Source of the DNA: Thermoplasmata archaeon
GTDB lineage: Archaea > Thermoplasmatota > Thermoplasmata > Sysuiplasmatales > Sysuiplasmataceae
DNA length: 19,731 nt
Reading direction: 5' to 3'
Assembly (NCBI GenBank): GCA_021796175.1
Contig: JAJYOM010000012.1
Location: forward strand, 1 to 19,731
The notes beneath the pieces were generated by a model. The model ran no database searches, was not told where the DNA came from, and saw only the letters and a program-made list of their open reading frames with translations. A program made the position numbers and the translations under genes. Shown here piece after piece: positions 7,745-15,339 of this stretch (its first letter is position 1; each line of letters begins with the position of its first letter).

Positions 7745-8137
7745 ATGGCTGACTTCAAAGCGGTTATAAACGACCCGAAGACCGGGCAATCCTACCAGGT
7801 CGATGTGACGGGTCCTCAAACTTCCGCGCTTGTCGGAAAGAAGATTGGCGAGGTAGTTGACGGTATCTACTTCAAACTGCCTGGATACAAGCTGGAAATC
7901 ACTGGCGGATCTGACAAGGACGGTTTCATGATGAGAAGAGACCTGCCTGGCCAGCAGAGGACTTCACTCCTACTGGCGGGGGGTAAGGGTTTCCACCCGG
8001 AGAGAAAGGGGACGAGGAAGAGAAAAACCGTAAGGGGAAACACCGTTTCGCCATCCACTGTGCAGCTCAATCTGAAAGTCTCCGCACCGGGACCAACTCC
8101 GCTGTCTGAGATTTTCCCCAAGAAGGAGAGCAAGTAA
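7745..8137 (+). CDS. rps6e: Small ribosomal subunit protein eS6
   Basis: A 130-residue ribosomal protein restricted to archaea and eukaryotes, located on the body/foot side of the 30S subunit. The archaeal form corresponds to the N-terminal beta-rich core of the eukaryotic protein. Conserved stretches are NDPKTGQSYQVDVTG, GKKIGEVVDG, LPGYKLEITGGSDKDGF, and RRDLPGQQRTSLLLAGGKGF, followed by the basic tract ERKGTRKRKTVRGNTV. The start is supported by an AGGTG ribosome-binding site 9 bp upstream. Its TAA stop shares one base with the ATG of the aIF2-gamma gene, which implies translational coupling. Confidence 0.97.
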   Translation: MADFKAVINDPKTGQSYQVDVTGPQTSALVGKKIGEVVDGIYFKLPGYKLEITGGSDKDGFMMRRDLPGQQRTSLLLAGGKGFHPERKGTRKRKTVRGNTVSPSTVQLNLKVSAPGPTPLSEIFPKKESK

Positions 8138-9369
8138 TGCATGGTGCCAGACAGCCAGAAGTCAATGTTGGTCTGGTTGGTCATGTCGATCATGGCAAAA
8201 CAAGCCTTGTGAAGGCTATTTCGGGTGTATCCACAGACAGGCATTCTGAAGAGATCAAGCGCGGCATCTCAATCAAGCTTGGATACGCCGATGCTTCAAT
8301 CTATAAGTGCGAGGGGTGCGAAGAGCCGGAATGCTACGGTACCATCCCTGATTTGATGAACTGCGAGAGAAAAGCTCAGCTGGTAAGGTCGATCTCTTTT
8401 GTGGACTCCCCGGGACATGAAACACTGATGGCCACCATGCTTTCAGGTGCGGCCATAATGGACGGTGCACTGCTGATAATCGCTGCCAATGAAAAGTGCC
8501 CCCAGCCTCAGACAAAGGAGCACCTGATGGCTCTGGACGTCATAGGTGTCAGGAAAGTCATAATCGTGCAGAACAAGATCGATATAGTTACTGAGGCGCA
8601 GGCAAAGACAAACTATGAGGAGATTCGCCAGTTTGTAAAGGGAACAGTTGCGGAAGACTGCCCCATAATACCCATAAGCGCCCACCACAGAATAAACCTT
8701 GACTACCTGGTCTGGGCAATCGAGCACAATATACCCACGCCCGAAAGGGACTTGAACAAACCATCAAGACTGTTCATAGCAAGATCGTTTGATGTCAATG
8801 TGCCGGGCACACCTATAGACAGGCTGAAGGGCGGTGTCATAGGCGGATCCATATCACAGGGCAGGATAACGGTAGGGGACGAGATCGAGATCTCTCCGGG
8901 TAGAAGGGTGGAGAGCGGAGGAAAGACTTCCTGGCAGCCACTCGTTTCCACTGTTACAGCGGTTCATTCTGGCGGTTCCACATTTGAAACTGCTGGTCCG
9001 GGCGGACTTCTGGCAGTGGGCACCAAGCTTGACCCTGCACTTACGAAATCTGACAGCCTGGTGGGGAAAATCGCCGGAAAGCCGGGAACACTGCCACCCG
9101 TGGCAGGATCCTTTTCAATGGAAACACACCTGCTGGAGAGGGTTGTCGGCAGCATAGAGGAACAGAAAGTCGAGAATATAAAGACAAATGAGCCGCTCAT
9201 GCTCAACGTCGGCACCTCCACAACAGTCGGCCTGGTTACCAGTGCGCGGAAGGACAGCTGCGATGTGAATCTGAAGATACCCCTTTGCATTGAGACCGGG
9301 CAGAGGGTTGCCATCTCCAGGAGATTCGCCGGTAAATGGAGGCTCATCGGCTTCGGGATAGTTCAATGA
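8137..9369 (+). CDS. eif2g: Translation initiation factor aIF2, gamma subunit (GTPase)
   Basis: A 410-residue GTPase that, with the alpha and beta subunits, delivers initiator Met-tRNA to the 30S subunit. G-domain motifs are G1 GHVDHGKT (15-22), G3 DSPGH (90-94) and G4 NKID (146-149). Four cysteines at 58, 61, 66 and 76 form the zinc knuckle typical of this factor and absent from EF-Tu and SelB. The later part has the EF-Tu-like beta-barrel domains, with ARSFDVNVPGTP and GGVIGGSISQG near the start of domain II. The ATG overlaps the eS6 stop (TAATG), and a GGAG at 8125-8128 lies 8 bp upstream as ribosome-binding site. Length and motifs are complete, with nothing unusual. Confidence 0.98.
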   Translation: MHGARQPEVNVGLVGHVDHGKTSLVKAISGVSTDRHSEEIKRGISIKLGYADASIYKCEGCEEPECYGTIPDLMNCERKAQLVRSISFVDSPGHETLMATMLSGAAIMDGALLIIAANEKCPQPQTKEHLMALDVIGVRKVIIVQNKIDIVTEAQAKTNYEEIRQFVKGTVAEDCPIIPISAHHRINLDYLVWAIEHNIPTPERDLNKPSRLFIARSFDVNVPGTPIDRLKGGVIGGSISQGRITVGDEIEISPGRRVESGGKTSWQPLVSTVTAVHSGGSTFETAGPGGLLAVGTKLDPALTKSDSLVGKIAGKPGTLPPVAGSFSMETHLLERVVGSIEEQKVENIKTNEPLMLNVGTSTTVGLVTSARKDSCDVNLKIPLCIETGQRVAISRRFAGKWRLIGFGIVQ

Positions 9370-9375
9370 TGTTGC

Positions 9376-9750
9376 ATGCCGCAGACAGTAGTTGTTGATA
9401 CAAGCGCGATACTCTCTGTGTTTGAGGAGAAGGTCAACCTGGAATCACAGCTTGCTGATTTGCTCGGGAGCGTAAGCATAGTTATACCGTCCGCGGCAAG
9501 GGACGAGCTGTCGGCACTTGGGACAGCTGCTTCGAAGGCGGCTGGGGCGCTCTGCACAAGGTACGGCACTTACAACTGCTCCAGAAGAGGGGACGAGGGC
9601 GTAATTGAAGCTGCACTGGAACTTCACGCCTATGCTGCTGTGACAAACGACGCAGAACTTGCAGACAGAATGGTGAAACTTGGCGTGAGGGTCATCAGGC
9701 TTATGGGAAGAAAGAGGTTCGCTTTCTACAGGTCCGATGAGGTGCAGTAA
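9376..9750 (+). CDS. PIN-domain ribonuclease (Fcf1/Utp24-like, candidate rRNA maturation factor)
   Basis: A 124-residue single PIN domain. The acidic metal-binding residues are in place: Asp8 in VVVDTSAIL, Glu44 in RDEL, and Asp92 in TNDAELADR, with Asp73 a further candidate. The C-terminal GVRVIRLMGRKRF resembles the short basic tail of archaeal PIN proteins related to Fcf1/Utp24. It starts 6 bp after aIF2-gamma, and I recall a PIN gene following aIF2-gamma in many archaea. That context argues for a housekeeping role in rRNA processing. It argues against a VapC toxin, since no antitoxin gene accompanies it. Cleavage target and exact subfamily are inferences. Confidence 0.85.
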   Translation: MPQTVVVDTSAILSVFEEKVNLESQLADLLGSVSIVIPSAARDELSALGTAASKAAGALCTRYGTYNCSRRGDEGVIEAALELHAYAAVTNDAELADRMVKLGVRVIRLMGRKRFAFYRSDEVQ

Positions 9751-9758
9751 TAATTAAT
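9747..9758 (+). promoter_or_regulatory. AT-rich element, possible TATA box or operator for the riboflavin kinase gene
   Basis: GTAATAATTAAT overlaps the stop of the PIN gene. As a TATA box it would place initiation near 9778, after the first in-frame ATG (9764) and before the second (9800). It also contains the palindrome ATTAAT and could be bound by the downstream gene's own winged-helix domain; that is speculative. Confidence 0.35.
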
Positions 9759-9799
9759 CCCGGATGTGCTATGGAAACAGTCAGCAGTGTGAATGTAAA

Positions 9800-10459
9800 A
9801 TGAAGGGAGACCACACAGGAACGCTGAAGCAGCTTGCGATCATGGGTGCACTCAACTCGTTCGCCGACATAACTTCAGCAAGGCTCGGAGAGTCCCTTGG
9901 TATAAGCCAGCAGGCAGCATCCAAGGAGATACTCAAGCTTGCTGAACAGAAGCTTGTCGACAGGCAGATCGGCCAGAGGGGGCAGCGGATAATGATAAGC
10001 AGGTCGGGTCAGGAACTGCTGAAGAGGGAGTACCTCGAATACAAGCTGCTGTTCGAGCCGACACGCAACCTGCAGATACATGGTGCACTGTTCAGCGGCC
10101 TGGGCGAAGGGCGCTACTACATTTCGCAGCCAAGGTACAAGCAGCAGTTTGCAAAGAAGCTGATGTTCACCCCCTACGAGGGAACACTGAATGTGAGGGT
10201 CGCTCCGGCAGACATGCCTCTTTTCGAAACGCTGACATTTTCGGAAGGGATAAGGATTGACGGCTTTGTGAGCAAGGGCCGCACTTTTGGAGACGTGAAA
10301 TGTTTTCTTGCAATGATTCAGGGTCTGGAATGCTCGGTCATCATACCGGTGAGAACGCATTACACCGATGTAATGGAAGTAATAGCGAGCAGGCACCTCA
10401 GGACACAGCTTTCGCTGAAGGACGGGGATATGGTGGAGGTCAGTGTCTCCATCGCCTGA
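9800..10459 (+). CDS. ribK: CTP-dependent riboflavin kinase with N-terminal winged-helix domain (RbkR type)
   Basis: A 219-residue two-domain protein. Residues about 8-75 form a winged helix-turn-helix (LGESLGISQQAASKEILKL as the recognition region). Residues about 85-219 form the archaeal riboflavin kinase, which makes FMN from riboflavin with CTP rather than ATP. Kinase marks are GLGEGRYYIS (100-109), FTPYEGTLNV (123-132), PVRTHY (183-188) and DGD (208-210). Proteins of this architecture, named RbkR, are known in archaea to be both kinase and repressor of riboflavin genes. No riboflavin synthesis gene lies in the window, so any regulon is elsewhere. The frame is open from an ATG at 9764, but that adds a cysteine-rich dozen residues with no counterpart, and an AT-rich TATA candidate sits between; the ATG at 9800 is preferred. 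Its TGA abuts the purQ stop directly. Confidence 0.92.
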   Translation: MKGDHTGTLKQLAIMGALNSFADITSARLGESLGISQQAASKEILKLAEQKLVDRQIGQRGQRIMISRSGQELLKREYLEYKLLFEPTRNLQIHGALFSGLGEGRYYISQPRYKQQFAKKLMFTPYEGTLNVRVAPADMPLFETLTFSEGIRIDGFVSKGRTFGDVKCFLAMIQGLECSVIIPVRTHYTDVMEVIASRHLRTQLSLKDGDMVEVSVSIA

Positions 10460-11296
10460 TCAGAATTTTGAAATTATATATTCGAAGGCCGAATCAAATA
10501 TCAGCCTGCCGTCGCCGTGCATGTTTCCAGTCAGGTCTGCACGTGTCCAGTCGGAATGCAGGTAGCGCCAGTAGGTCCGTTCCGGGTGCGGCATCATACC
10601 GAGGACAACACCTGTATCGTCTGTTATGCCGGCGAGGTTGTGTATACTGCCGTTCGGATTCCAGGGGTAGCCCGCATAATTCCCGCTGTCGTCGACATAT
10701 CTGAACACCATCTCATCCATTTCGTCAAGACGCGCTATCCACTCATCCGCCCTGCCGGGAGGAAACGTCAGCTTGCCCTCGCCATGTGCGGTGGGCACAG
10801 AAAGTATGCTTCCCACCGGTATCTTTCTTGTGAACACGCAATGCCCCCTGTTCACATTCCTGAGAAAAGCGGGTCTGCACTCGTATCTTGTGGAAAGGTT
10901 AGTTGCAAGCGCCGCCCTTGGCAGGAGTTCGCCTTTCTCCCCGCCGGAGGGCAATATGCCAAGTTCTACCAGGACCTGGAAGCCATTGCAAATTCCGAGC
11001 ACAGGCTTGCCCTCGTCGATGAAATGCAGGAAGTCTCTCCCAAGCGAACTCTTGATCCTTGATGCAAATATTGCACCTGCCCTGACGTAGTCACCCGAAG
11101 AAAATCCGCCGGGAAGTATGAGCATGCTGTAATCCTGCAGCGACCTTCTGAGAGCAGGGCCGCACCTTCCCTCGAGCTGCTTCAGGTGAAGCAGCTCCGC
11201 CTTTGCGCCGGAAGCAGCGGCCGCTGCTGCCGCTTCATCGGCCATATTGGTGCCCTCAATGCGTACTACGGCAACCCTGATGTCAGAGAGTTTCAA
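10460..11296 (-). CDS. purQ: FGAM synthase subunit PurQ (glutaminase)
   Basis: A 278-residue class I glutamine amidotransferase that supplies ammonia to PurL for conversion of FGAR to FGAM in purine synthesis. The nucleophile Cys103 is in GICNGFQVL, and the His237/Glu239 pair is in MPHPER. PGGFSSGDYVRAGAI (62-76) is the PurQ-specific oxyanion region. The predicted start is a TTG (at 11294-11296) whose second and third bases lie within the PurL TGA stop (TTGA), a 4-bp overlap that suggests coupled translation. The frame is open further upstream into purL, but that part is the antisense-free tail of purL in another frame and has no PurQ resemblance. Near the N-terminus is an alanine run (EAAAAAAA). 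The stop is directly back to back with that of the riboflavin kinase gene. Confidence 0.94.
   Translation of the reverse strand: MKLSDIRVAVVRIEGTNMADEAAAAAAASGAKAELLHLKQLEGRCGPALRRSLQDYSMLILPGGFSSGDYVRAGAIFASRIKSSLGRDFLHFIDEGKPVLGICNGFQVLVELGILPSGGEKGELLPRAALATNLSTRYECRPAFLRNVNRGHCVFTRKIPVGSILSVPTAHGEGKLTFPPGRADEWIARLDEMDEMVFRYVDDSGNYAGYPWNPNGSIHNLAGITDDTGVVLGMMPHPERTYWRYLHSDWTRADLTGNMHGDGRLIFDSAFEYIISKF
10464..10482 (+). terminator. Possible U-rich terminator after the riboflavin kinase gene
   Basis: AATTTTGAAATTATATATT begins 5 bp after the riboflavin kinase stop and is the only T-rich stretch nearby. It lies inside the 3' end of purQ, where it encodes the last residues (EYIISKF) on the other strand. 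The T-runs are short, so this is a weak candidate. Confidence 0.25.
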
Positions 11297-13641
11297 GACG
11301 ATCCCATCCTGTCCCAAATCGGTGTTTCCCAGAGCTTCCTGAGATACTCCACTTCTTCGGTGTACTCTATGTTCCCCTTCTCCATGACAGTTACCTTCGA
11401 GCTCCCGGTTGTTCCCAGAAGTTTTGCATACTGCCCGAATGTGGATTCGATCTTCTTCACATTCTGCGGTGCAACCTCTATGAGCCACCTCGTCGGTCCC
11501 TCTGAAAAGAGCTTTGCCCTGAGGTCACCGGAACCAAGTTCGGTGGTGTCAACGAGCAGCCCTGTGTCCCCGCCGAATGCCATTTCTGCGGCGGCGGCAA
11601 AAAGGCCGCCCTGCGATATGTCATGACATGAGAGCACAAGACCTTCTGAAATTGCCTTCACAAGAGATGTGGAAAGGGTGCCGAGTCTCTTCAGGTCCAC
11701 AGGCGCGAACTCTATGTCACTTGTCTTGTAAATCCTCGAAAGTTCTGAACATCCCAGACGGTTGTCCTGCTTTCCGATAAGGTAGACATAGCTCCCGTCC
11801 CGCTTTAAATCAGCAGTGCAGGATCGCCTTATGTCTTTGATTATGCCGGTGCCCATGATGGAAAGTGTGGGCATGATTGGTCCATGCTCACCGTCGTTGT
11901 AGAAACTGACATTCCCGGAAGGGACAGCCAGCTTCATTTGGGATGCAGCATCGGCCATTCCCCTTACTGTTTCGTAGAATTCCCACATTATATGCGGTCT
12001 TTCCGGGTTGGCGAAATTCAGGCAGTTGGTGAATGCATCCGGCCTGGCACCCACGGATACGAGCTGTCTGCACAGTTCATCAACTGCGGATATGGCGCCC
12101 TGATAGGGGTCGACTGATGCAATCCAGGGTTGAGCAGCTACTGCGACAGCGAGTCCGCGCCAGCTGCCTTCCACGGGCTTGATAACTGATGCATCACCAT
12201 GTGTCTGATGACCGGGAAGCCCATGAAGAGGCTTGATGACAGTTCTGCCTCCGACCTCGTAATCGTACATATGGACCACCCAGTCCCTGCTTGAAATGTT
12301 GGTGTCCGTGATGATCCGCTCTACCATCTCGCCGACATCGTCCAGCAAATCGAGCGGTTTGACCTTCTGCCTTTCCAGTTTCTTCTTCTGCATCGGCCTG
12401 CTGTACTCCGGCGATTTTACAGAGAAAGAAGTCTCAAGGTCCAGGATTGTGCTGCCGTTGTGCTTCACAACAATGTTGCCGCCTGCAGCCACACTGCCGA
12501 TCTTTGATGCCTTCACATCCCAGAAGTCGAAGACATCCAGCACATGCGGCAGATGCTTCTCGGTGACTGACAGGAGCATGCGCTCCTGGGATTCGGAGAC
12601 CCATATCTCCCATGGCCGCATCCCCCTCTCCCTGAGCGGGACACTGTCTATGTCTATTATCGCTGAATAACCGCCGGAAGATGCCATTTCGCCCACAACT
12701 GCCGACAGCCCGCCTCCGCCAAGATCCTTCATTGAATCAATCATGCCTTCTTCTACAAGCTGCAGAACCGCGTTAATCAGCGGCTCCTTTGTTATCGGGT
12801 CGCCAAGCTGCACAGCTCCCCTGTCGCTTTCATGCGAACCTGCAGTCAGCACCTGAGAGGCGAAGTTGACACCGTGTATACCGTCCTTTCCGGTCAGGCC
12901 GCCTGCAATGACTATTGCGTTGCCCTTCTTTGTGAAGCCGTTTTTGACCACTCTGTCCTTTCTGCCAAATCCGACACAGCCCGCATTGACCAGACAGTTT
13001 GACAGATAACTCTGGTCAAACCAGACACCACCGGTCACTGTCGGAACGCCGATCCTGTTGCCGTAGTCGCGAATGCCTGCAACCACGCCTGCGAACAGGT
13101 ACTTTGGATGCTTGTCCCCGGGATTCACTTCCCTCAGCGGTGTGTCGAGGTTCCCGAAGAAGAGAGGATCCGCGAGCGCGACAGGCTTTGTGCCCATGCA
13201 GAGAATGTCCCTGACAATCCCGCCTATTCCGGTGCCCGCGCCACCGTATGGTTCTATGGCACTCGGATGGTTATGGCTCTCCATCTTGAGTGAATAAACA
13301 TGTGTTTCGTCAAATTCCATCACACCCGCATCACCGGTTGCGAATGCGCGTTTGCCCAGCGGAAAGACAAAGCGTCTCAGGACAGGTTTTGATGTCTTGT
13401 AACTGCAGTGCTCACTCCAGGCCTGTGCTATAGAGTGCAGTTCAATGTCAGTTGGCTCCCTTCCGCGTGCACTGAAGTATGACTGGACTCTTTTCAGCTC
13501 ATCTGCCGACATACCGAGCCTCATGCTGTCTCCAACATTGAGCAGCTCCTTTTCAGAGGCGTGAGTGATCCTGACTGTTTCGACATCGTTCCCAATGCCC
13601 GCATCGGAAGAAGAGAGGTTCATGGCACTTACCTGTTCCAT
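11293..13641 (-). CDS. purL: FGAM synthase subunit PurL (synthetase)
   Basis: A 782-residue ATP-dependent synthetase of the small-PurL type, which needs separate PurS and PurQ partners to form the FGAM synthase complex of de novo purine synthesis. It has two PurM-like halves. The first carries EHCSYKTSKPVL (77-88) and SHNHPSAIEPYGGAGTG (122-138), which bind substrate and ATP/Mg. Later marks are GGRTVIKPLHGLPGHQTHGD in the middle and SCHDISQGGL in the C-terminal half. The ATG at 13639-13641 overlaps the purS stop by one base (TAATG). Frame-open residues further upstream overlap purS and are not used. The protein ends WDRMGSS, and the stop overlaps the purQ TTG start. Confidence 0.97.
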   Translation of the reverse strand: MEQVSAMNLSSSDAGIGNDVETVRITHASEKELLNVGDSMRLGMSADELKRVQSYFSARGREPTDIELHSIAQAWSEHCSYKTSKPVLRRFVFPLGKRAFATGDAGVMEFDETHVYSLKMESHNHPSAIEPYGGAGTGIGGIVRDILCMGTKPVALADPLFFGNLDTPLREVNPGDKHPKYLFAGVVAGIRDYGNRIGVPTVTGGVWFDQSYLSNCLVNAGCVGFGRKDRVVKNGFTKKGNAIVIAGGLTGKDGIHGVNFASQVLTAGSHESDRGAVQLGDPITKEPLINAVLQLVEEGMIDSMKDLGGGGLSAVVGEMASSGGYSAIIDIDSVPLRERGMRPWEIWVSESQERMLLSVTEKHLPHVLDVFDFWDVKASKIGSVAAGGNIVVKHNGSTILDLETSFSVKSPEYSRPMQKKKLERQKVKPLDLLDDVGEMVERIITDTNISSRDWVVHMYDYEVGGRTVIKPLHGLPGHQTHGDASVIKPVEGSWRGLAVAVAAQPWIASVDPYQGAISAVDELCRQLVSVGARPDAFTNCLNFANPERPHIMWEFYETVRGMADAASQMKLAVPSGNVSFYNDGEHGPIMPTLSIMGTGIIKDIRRSCTADLKRDGSYVYLIGKQDNRLGCSELSRIYKTSDIEFAPVDLKRLGTLSTSLVKAISEGLVLSCHDISQGGLFAAAAEMAFGGDTGLLVDTTELGSGDLRAKLFSEGPTRWLIEVAPQNVKKIESTFGQYAKLLGTTGSSKVTVMEKGNIEYTEEVEYLRKLWETPIWDRMGSS

Positions 13642-13889
13642 TATAGCTTGTCGATCAACCTGTAGCTGTAGTTGTGTATCGCCGGATTGGCGAGGAGCCT
13701 CCTGCATATCTCCTCGACTTCACGGTCCGCGGCCCCGCCGCCCCCCTCAATTGAGAGGGTGTAAAGCTTGGAGAATGAAACCTGCTTTATCTCCTCAAAG
13801 CCGAGCAGCTGCAGCGTCTTCCTCGTGTTTTCCCCTTCCGGGTCCACTATTCCCTCTTTGAGTGTGATCCTGACTTCATATACTGGCAT
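13641..13889 (-). CDS. purS: FGAM synthase subunit PurS
   Basis: An 82-residue protein, the usual PurS size of about 80-90 residues. PurS bridges PurL and PurQ in the three-subunit FGAM synthase. It opens MPVYEVRITLKEGIVDPEGE and continues TRKTLQLLGF, the family's signature of a strand followed by the DPEG turn. The C-terminus holds LLANPAIHNYSY. The open frame extends a further 65 codons upstream, but the conserved family start is this ATG, and a TATA box lies 29-36 bp before it. It is the first gene of the purS-purL-purQ operon. Confidence 0.95.
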   Translation of the reverse strand: MPVYEVRITLKEGIVDPEGENTRKTLQLLGFEEIKQVSFSKLYTLSIEGGGGAADREVEEICRRLLANPAIHNYSYRLIDKL

Positions 13890-13917
13890 TTGCTCAACGG
13901 CTCTTGAATAAGAATCT

Positions 13918-13925
13918 GTATTTAA
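13918..13925 (-). promoter_or_regulatory. TATA box of the purS-purL-purQ operon
   Basis: On the minus strand this reads TTAAATAC, the same octamer that precedes uS15. Its centre lies about 33 bp upstream of the purS ATG, so the message should be leaderless or carry only a few leader bases. No ribosome-binding site is seen before purS, in agreement with this. Confidence 0.55.
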
Positions 13926-13947
13926 GTCATCTACCTCGCACAGTGGA

Positions 13948-13978
13948 GTCGGTGCCGACCGGCGGATGTCTGCCCGCC
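13948..13978. repeat. Two adjacent GC-rich inverted repeats between the MFS gene and purS
   Basis: The first repeat is GTCGG-TG-CCGAC (13948-13959), with perfect 5-bp arms. The second is GGCGG with CCGCC (13961-13965 and 13974-13978), separated by 8 bases. They lie 3-34 bp beyond the MFS stop and about 23 bp upstream of the purS TATA box. They could be a hairpin-type 3' end for the MFS message or a binding site for a purine-operon regulator. No U-tract follows them on the minus strand. Confidence 0.35.
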
Positions 13979-13981
13979 AAA

Positions 13982-15217
13982 TCAGACCCTGACTTCCAGT
14001 TCTTTCCTTTCGACATAACGAGTGTGCCTGATTGCAAGCATTATCAGTAGGGAGCTCAGTCCGAAAATATCCAGTGCGAGCCATATTGCGATGCTGTTGC
14101 TGAAGAGGAAGTAAAGCAGGAATGAGCCTGCTGCCGGTCCAAGCGCCCTTCCTGCGGAGTTCGACATGCCATTGAAGGCCATGTACCTCCCGATCTTGTC
14201 TGAAGAGGCGAGCCTGGATATGATGCTCGAAATAGTGGGTGTGGTGAAATTCTCTCCGATTGTTATGACCACCATGTCGGCCATGAGAGCGGGGAGACTC
14301 CCTGAGAAGCCTACAAGCAGATAACCGGCAATATAGATCACTGTGCCGAGTATTATGCCGTCTATCTCCCTCATCCTTGTTACGAGCGATGTCACCGGGA
14401 ATTGGCCCAGCACAACAACAAAACCGTTGACAGCGAAAACATACCCAATCCGGCTAGCGCTTATGCCAAGTTTCATATCGGCGAAAAGAGGGAGCGTAAC
14501 CGAGAACTGGGATGTCAGTATCATCAGCAGCAGCGTTCCGGCGGAGAAAATTAACAGAGGATAGTCCAGGACAACATAATCTGAAAAATGCATTTGGCTG
14601 TACGCTCTGCCCTTCCTGACTGCGGATACATCCTTCAGCAGACCGAGTATGAGAGCAAGCTGCACAAGGAGCGACAGTTCGACCACCGCAAAGATCCAGA
14701 CGACGCCCGAATTCCAAATCTGCGATCCTATCAGCGGCCCTACTGCCCAGCCCACATTCGCCATTATCCTGTATATCGCGTACCCCCTCTCCCTGTCCTT
14801 ACTGCTGGTGACATCTGCGACAGTCGCGGTTGCCGCAGGAAATAGCAGCCCGCCCGAAATTGATGTTGCAATAAATAGGATGACTATCAGAAGTATAGGC
14901 ATGTGAAACAGCAGTCCTGCAATTATACCGCCGTATATCAGAATGCCCAGAAAGCTTCCCAGAGCCATTGTCACCCTTCTCCCTGAAAAATCAGCCAGGT
15001 GCCCACCTATTATCTGGAAAAAAGTTGAGAGCACAGCAAGTATGCCGAAAATGATGCCGACATAATAGACTGGAACACCTAAAACGCTCTGGAAGAATAT
15101 GGCCATGAACGGCCATGTCGCACCGAAACCGATCGACCTTATCATTACTATAGAACCGATAGACCAGAGCTGCCTGTTGTTAAGCAGGAATGAAGTCTGA
15201 ACATCAGCTATGCGCAT
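13982..15217 (-). CDS. Major facilitator superfamily transporter (drug-efflux-like)
   Basis: A 411-residue polytopic membrane protein with about twelve hydrophobic segments. MFS motif A is present in the cytosolic loop between segments 2 and 3: GGHLADFSGRR (71-81). A weaker second-half equivalent lies near SLVTRMREIDG. The overall form resembles multidrug/MdtG-like efflux carriers, but the substrate cannot be assigned. The central loop is basic (SAVRKGRAYSQ). The ATG follows a TATA-like TCAAATAC by 43-50 bp, and a perfect 7-bp inverted repeat lies just upstream of that box, so the gene may be regulated on its own. It is followed by the purS operon at 92 bp on the same strand. Confidence 0.87.
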   Translation of the reverse strand: MRIADVQTSFLLNNRQLWSIGSIVMIRSIGFGATWPFMAIFFQSVLGVPVYYVGIIFGILAVLSTFFQIIGGHLADFSGRRVTMALGSFLGILIYGGIIAGLLFHMPILLIVILFIATSISGGLLFPAATATVADVTSSKDRERGYAIYRIMANVGWAVGPLIGSQIWNSGVVWIFAVVELSLLVQLALILGLLKDVSAVRKGRAYSQMHFSDYVVLDYPLLIFSAGTLLLMILTSQFSVTLPLFADMKLGISASRIGYVFAVNGFVVVLGQFPVTSLVTRMREIDGIILGTVIYIAGYLLVGFSGSLPALMADMVVITIGENFTTPTISSIISRLASSDKIGRYMAFNGMSNSAGRALGPAAGSFLLYFLFSNSIAIWLALDIFGLSSLLIMLAIRHTRYVERKELEVRV

Positions 15218-15259
15218 GCTGCAGTCTGCTCCGGTTTTTGCTTTCAGAAGAACTCGGCT

Positions 15260-15267
15260 GTATTTGA
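15260..15267 (-). promoter_or_regulatory. TATA-like element of the MFS transporter gene
   Basis: On the minus strand this reads TCAAATAC, one base different from the TTAAATAC element of uS15 and purS. It lies 43-50 bp upstream of the MFS ATG. The spacing implies a leader of about 20 nt. Confidence 0.4.
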
Positions 15268-15282
15268 AGAAAGGTCATTGAA

Positions 15283-15299
15283 CTGCTTCTACGAAGCAG
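15283..15299. repeat. Perfect inverted repeat upstream of the MFS promoter
   Basis: CTGCTTC-TAC-GAAGCAG has exact 7-bp arms and a 3-bp loop. It lies 16 bp upstream of the MFS TATA-like box and 41 bp beyond the MarC-family stop. It fits an operator for a transporter regulator, or a hairpin at the 3' end of the MarC-family message; no U-tract follows it on the minus strand. Confidence 0.4.
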
Positions 15300-15339
15300 C
15301 ATCGATAAGTAAATTGTGCTAGGAAAGGAAAGCGGCGCA

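Noticed and set aside
9376..9750. A VapBC-type toxin-antitoxin system
   Set aside because: There is no small antitoxin gene on either side; the neighbours are aIF2-gamma and riboflavin kinase in a tight co-directional block.
9875..10396. A 173-codon minus-strand open frame across the riboflavin kinase gene
   Set aside because: It is antisense to a protein with complete kinase motifs and is rich in Cys and His in the way antisense translations often are.
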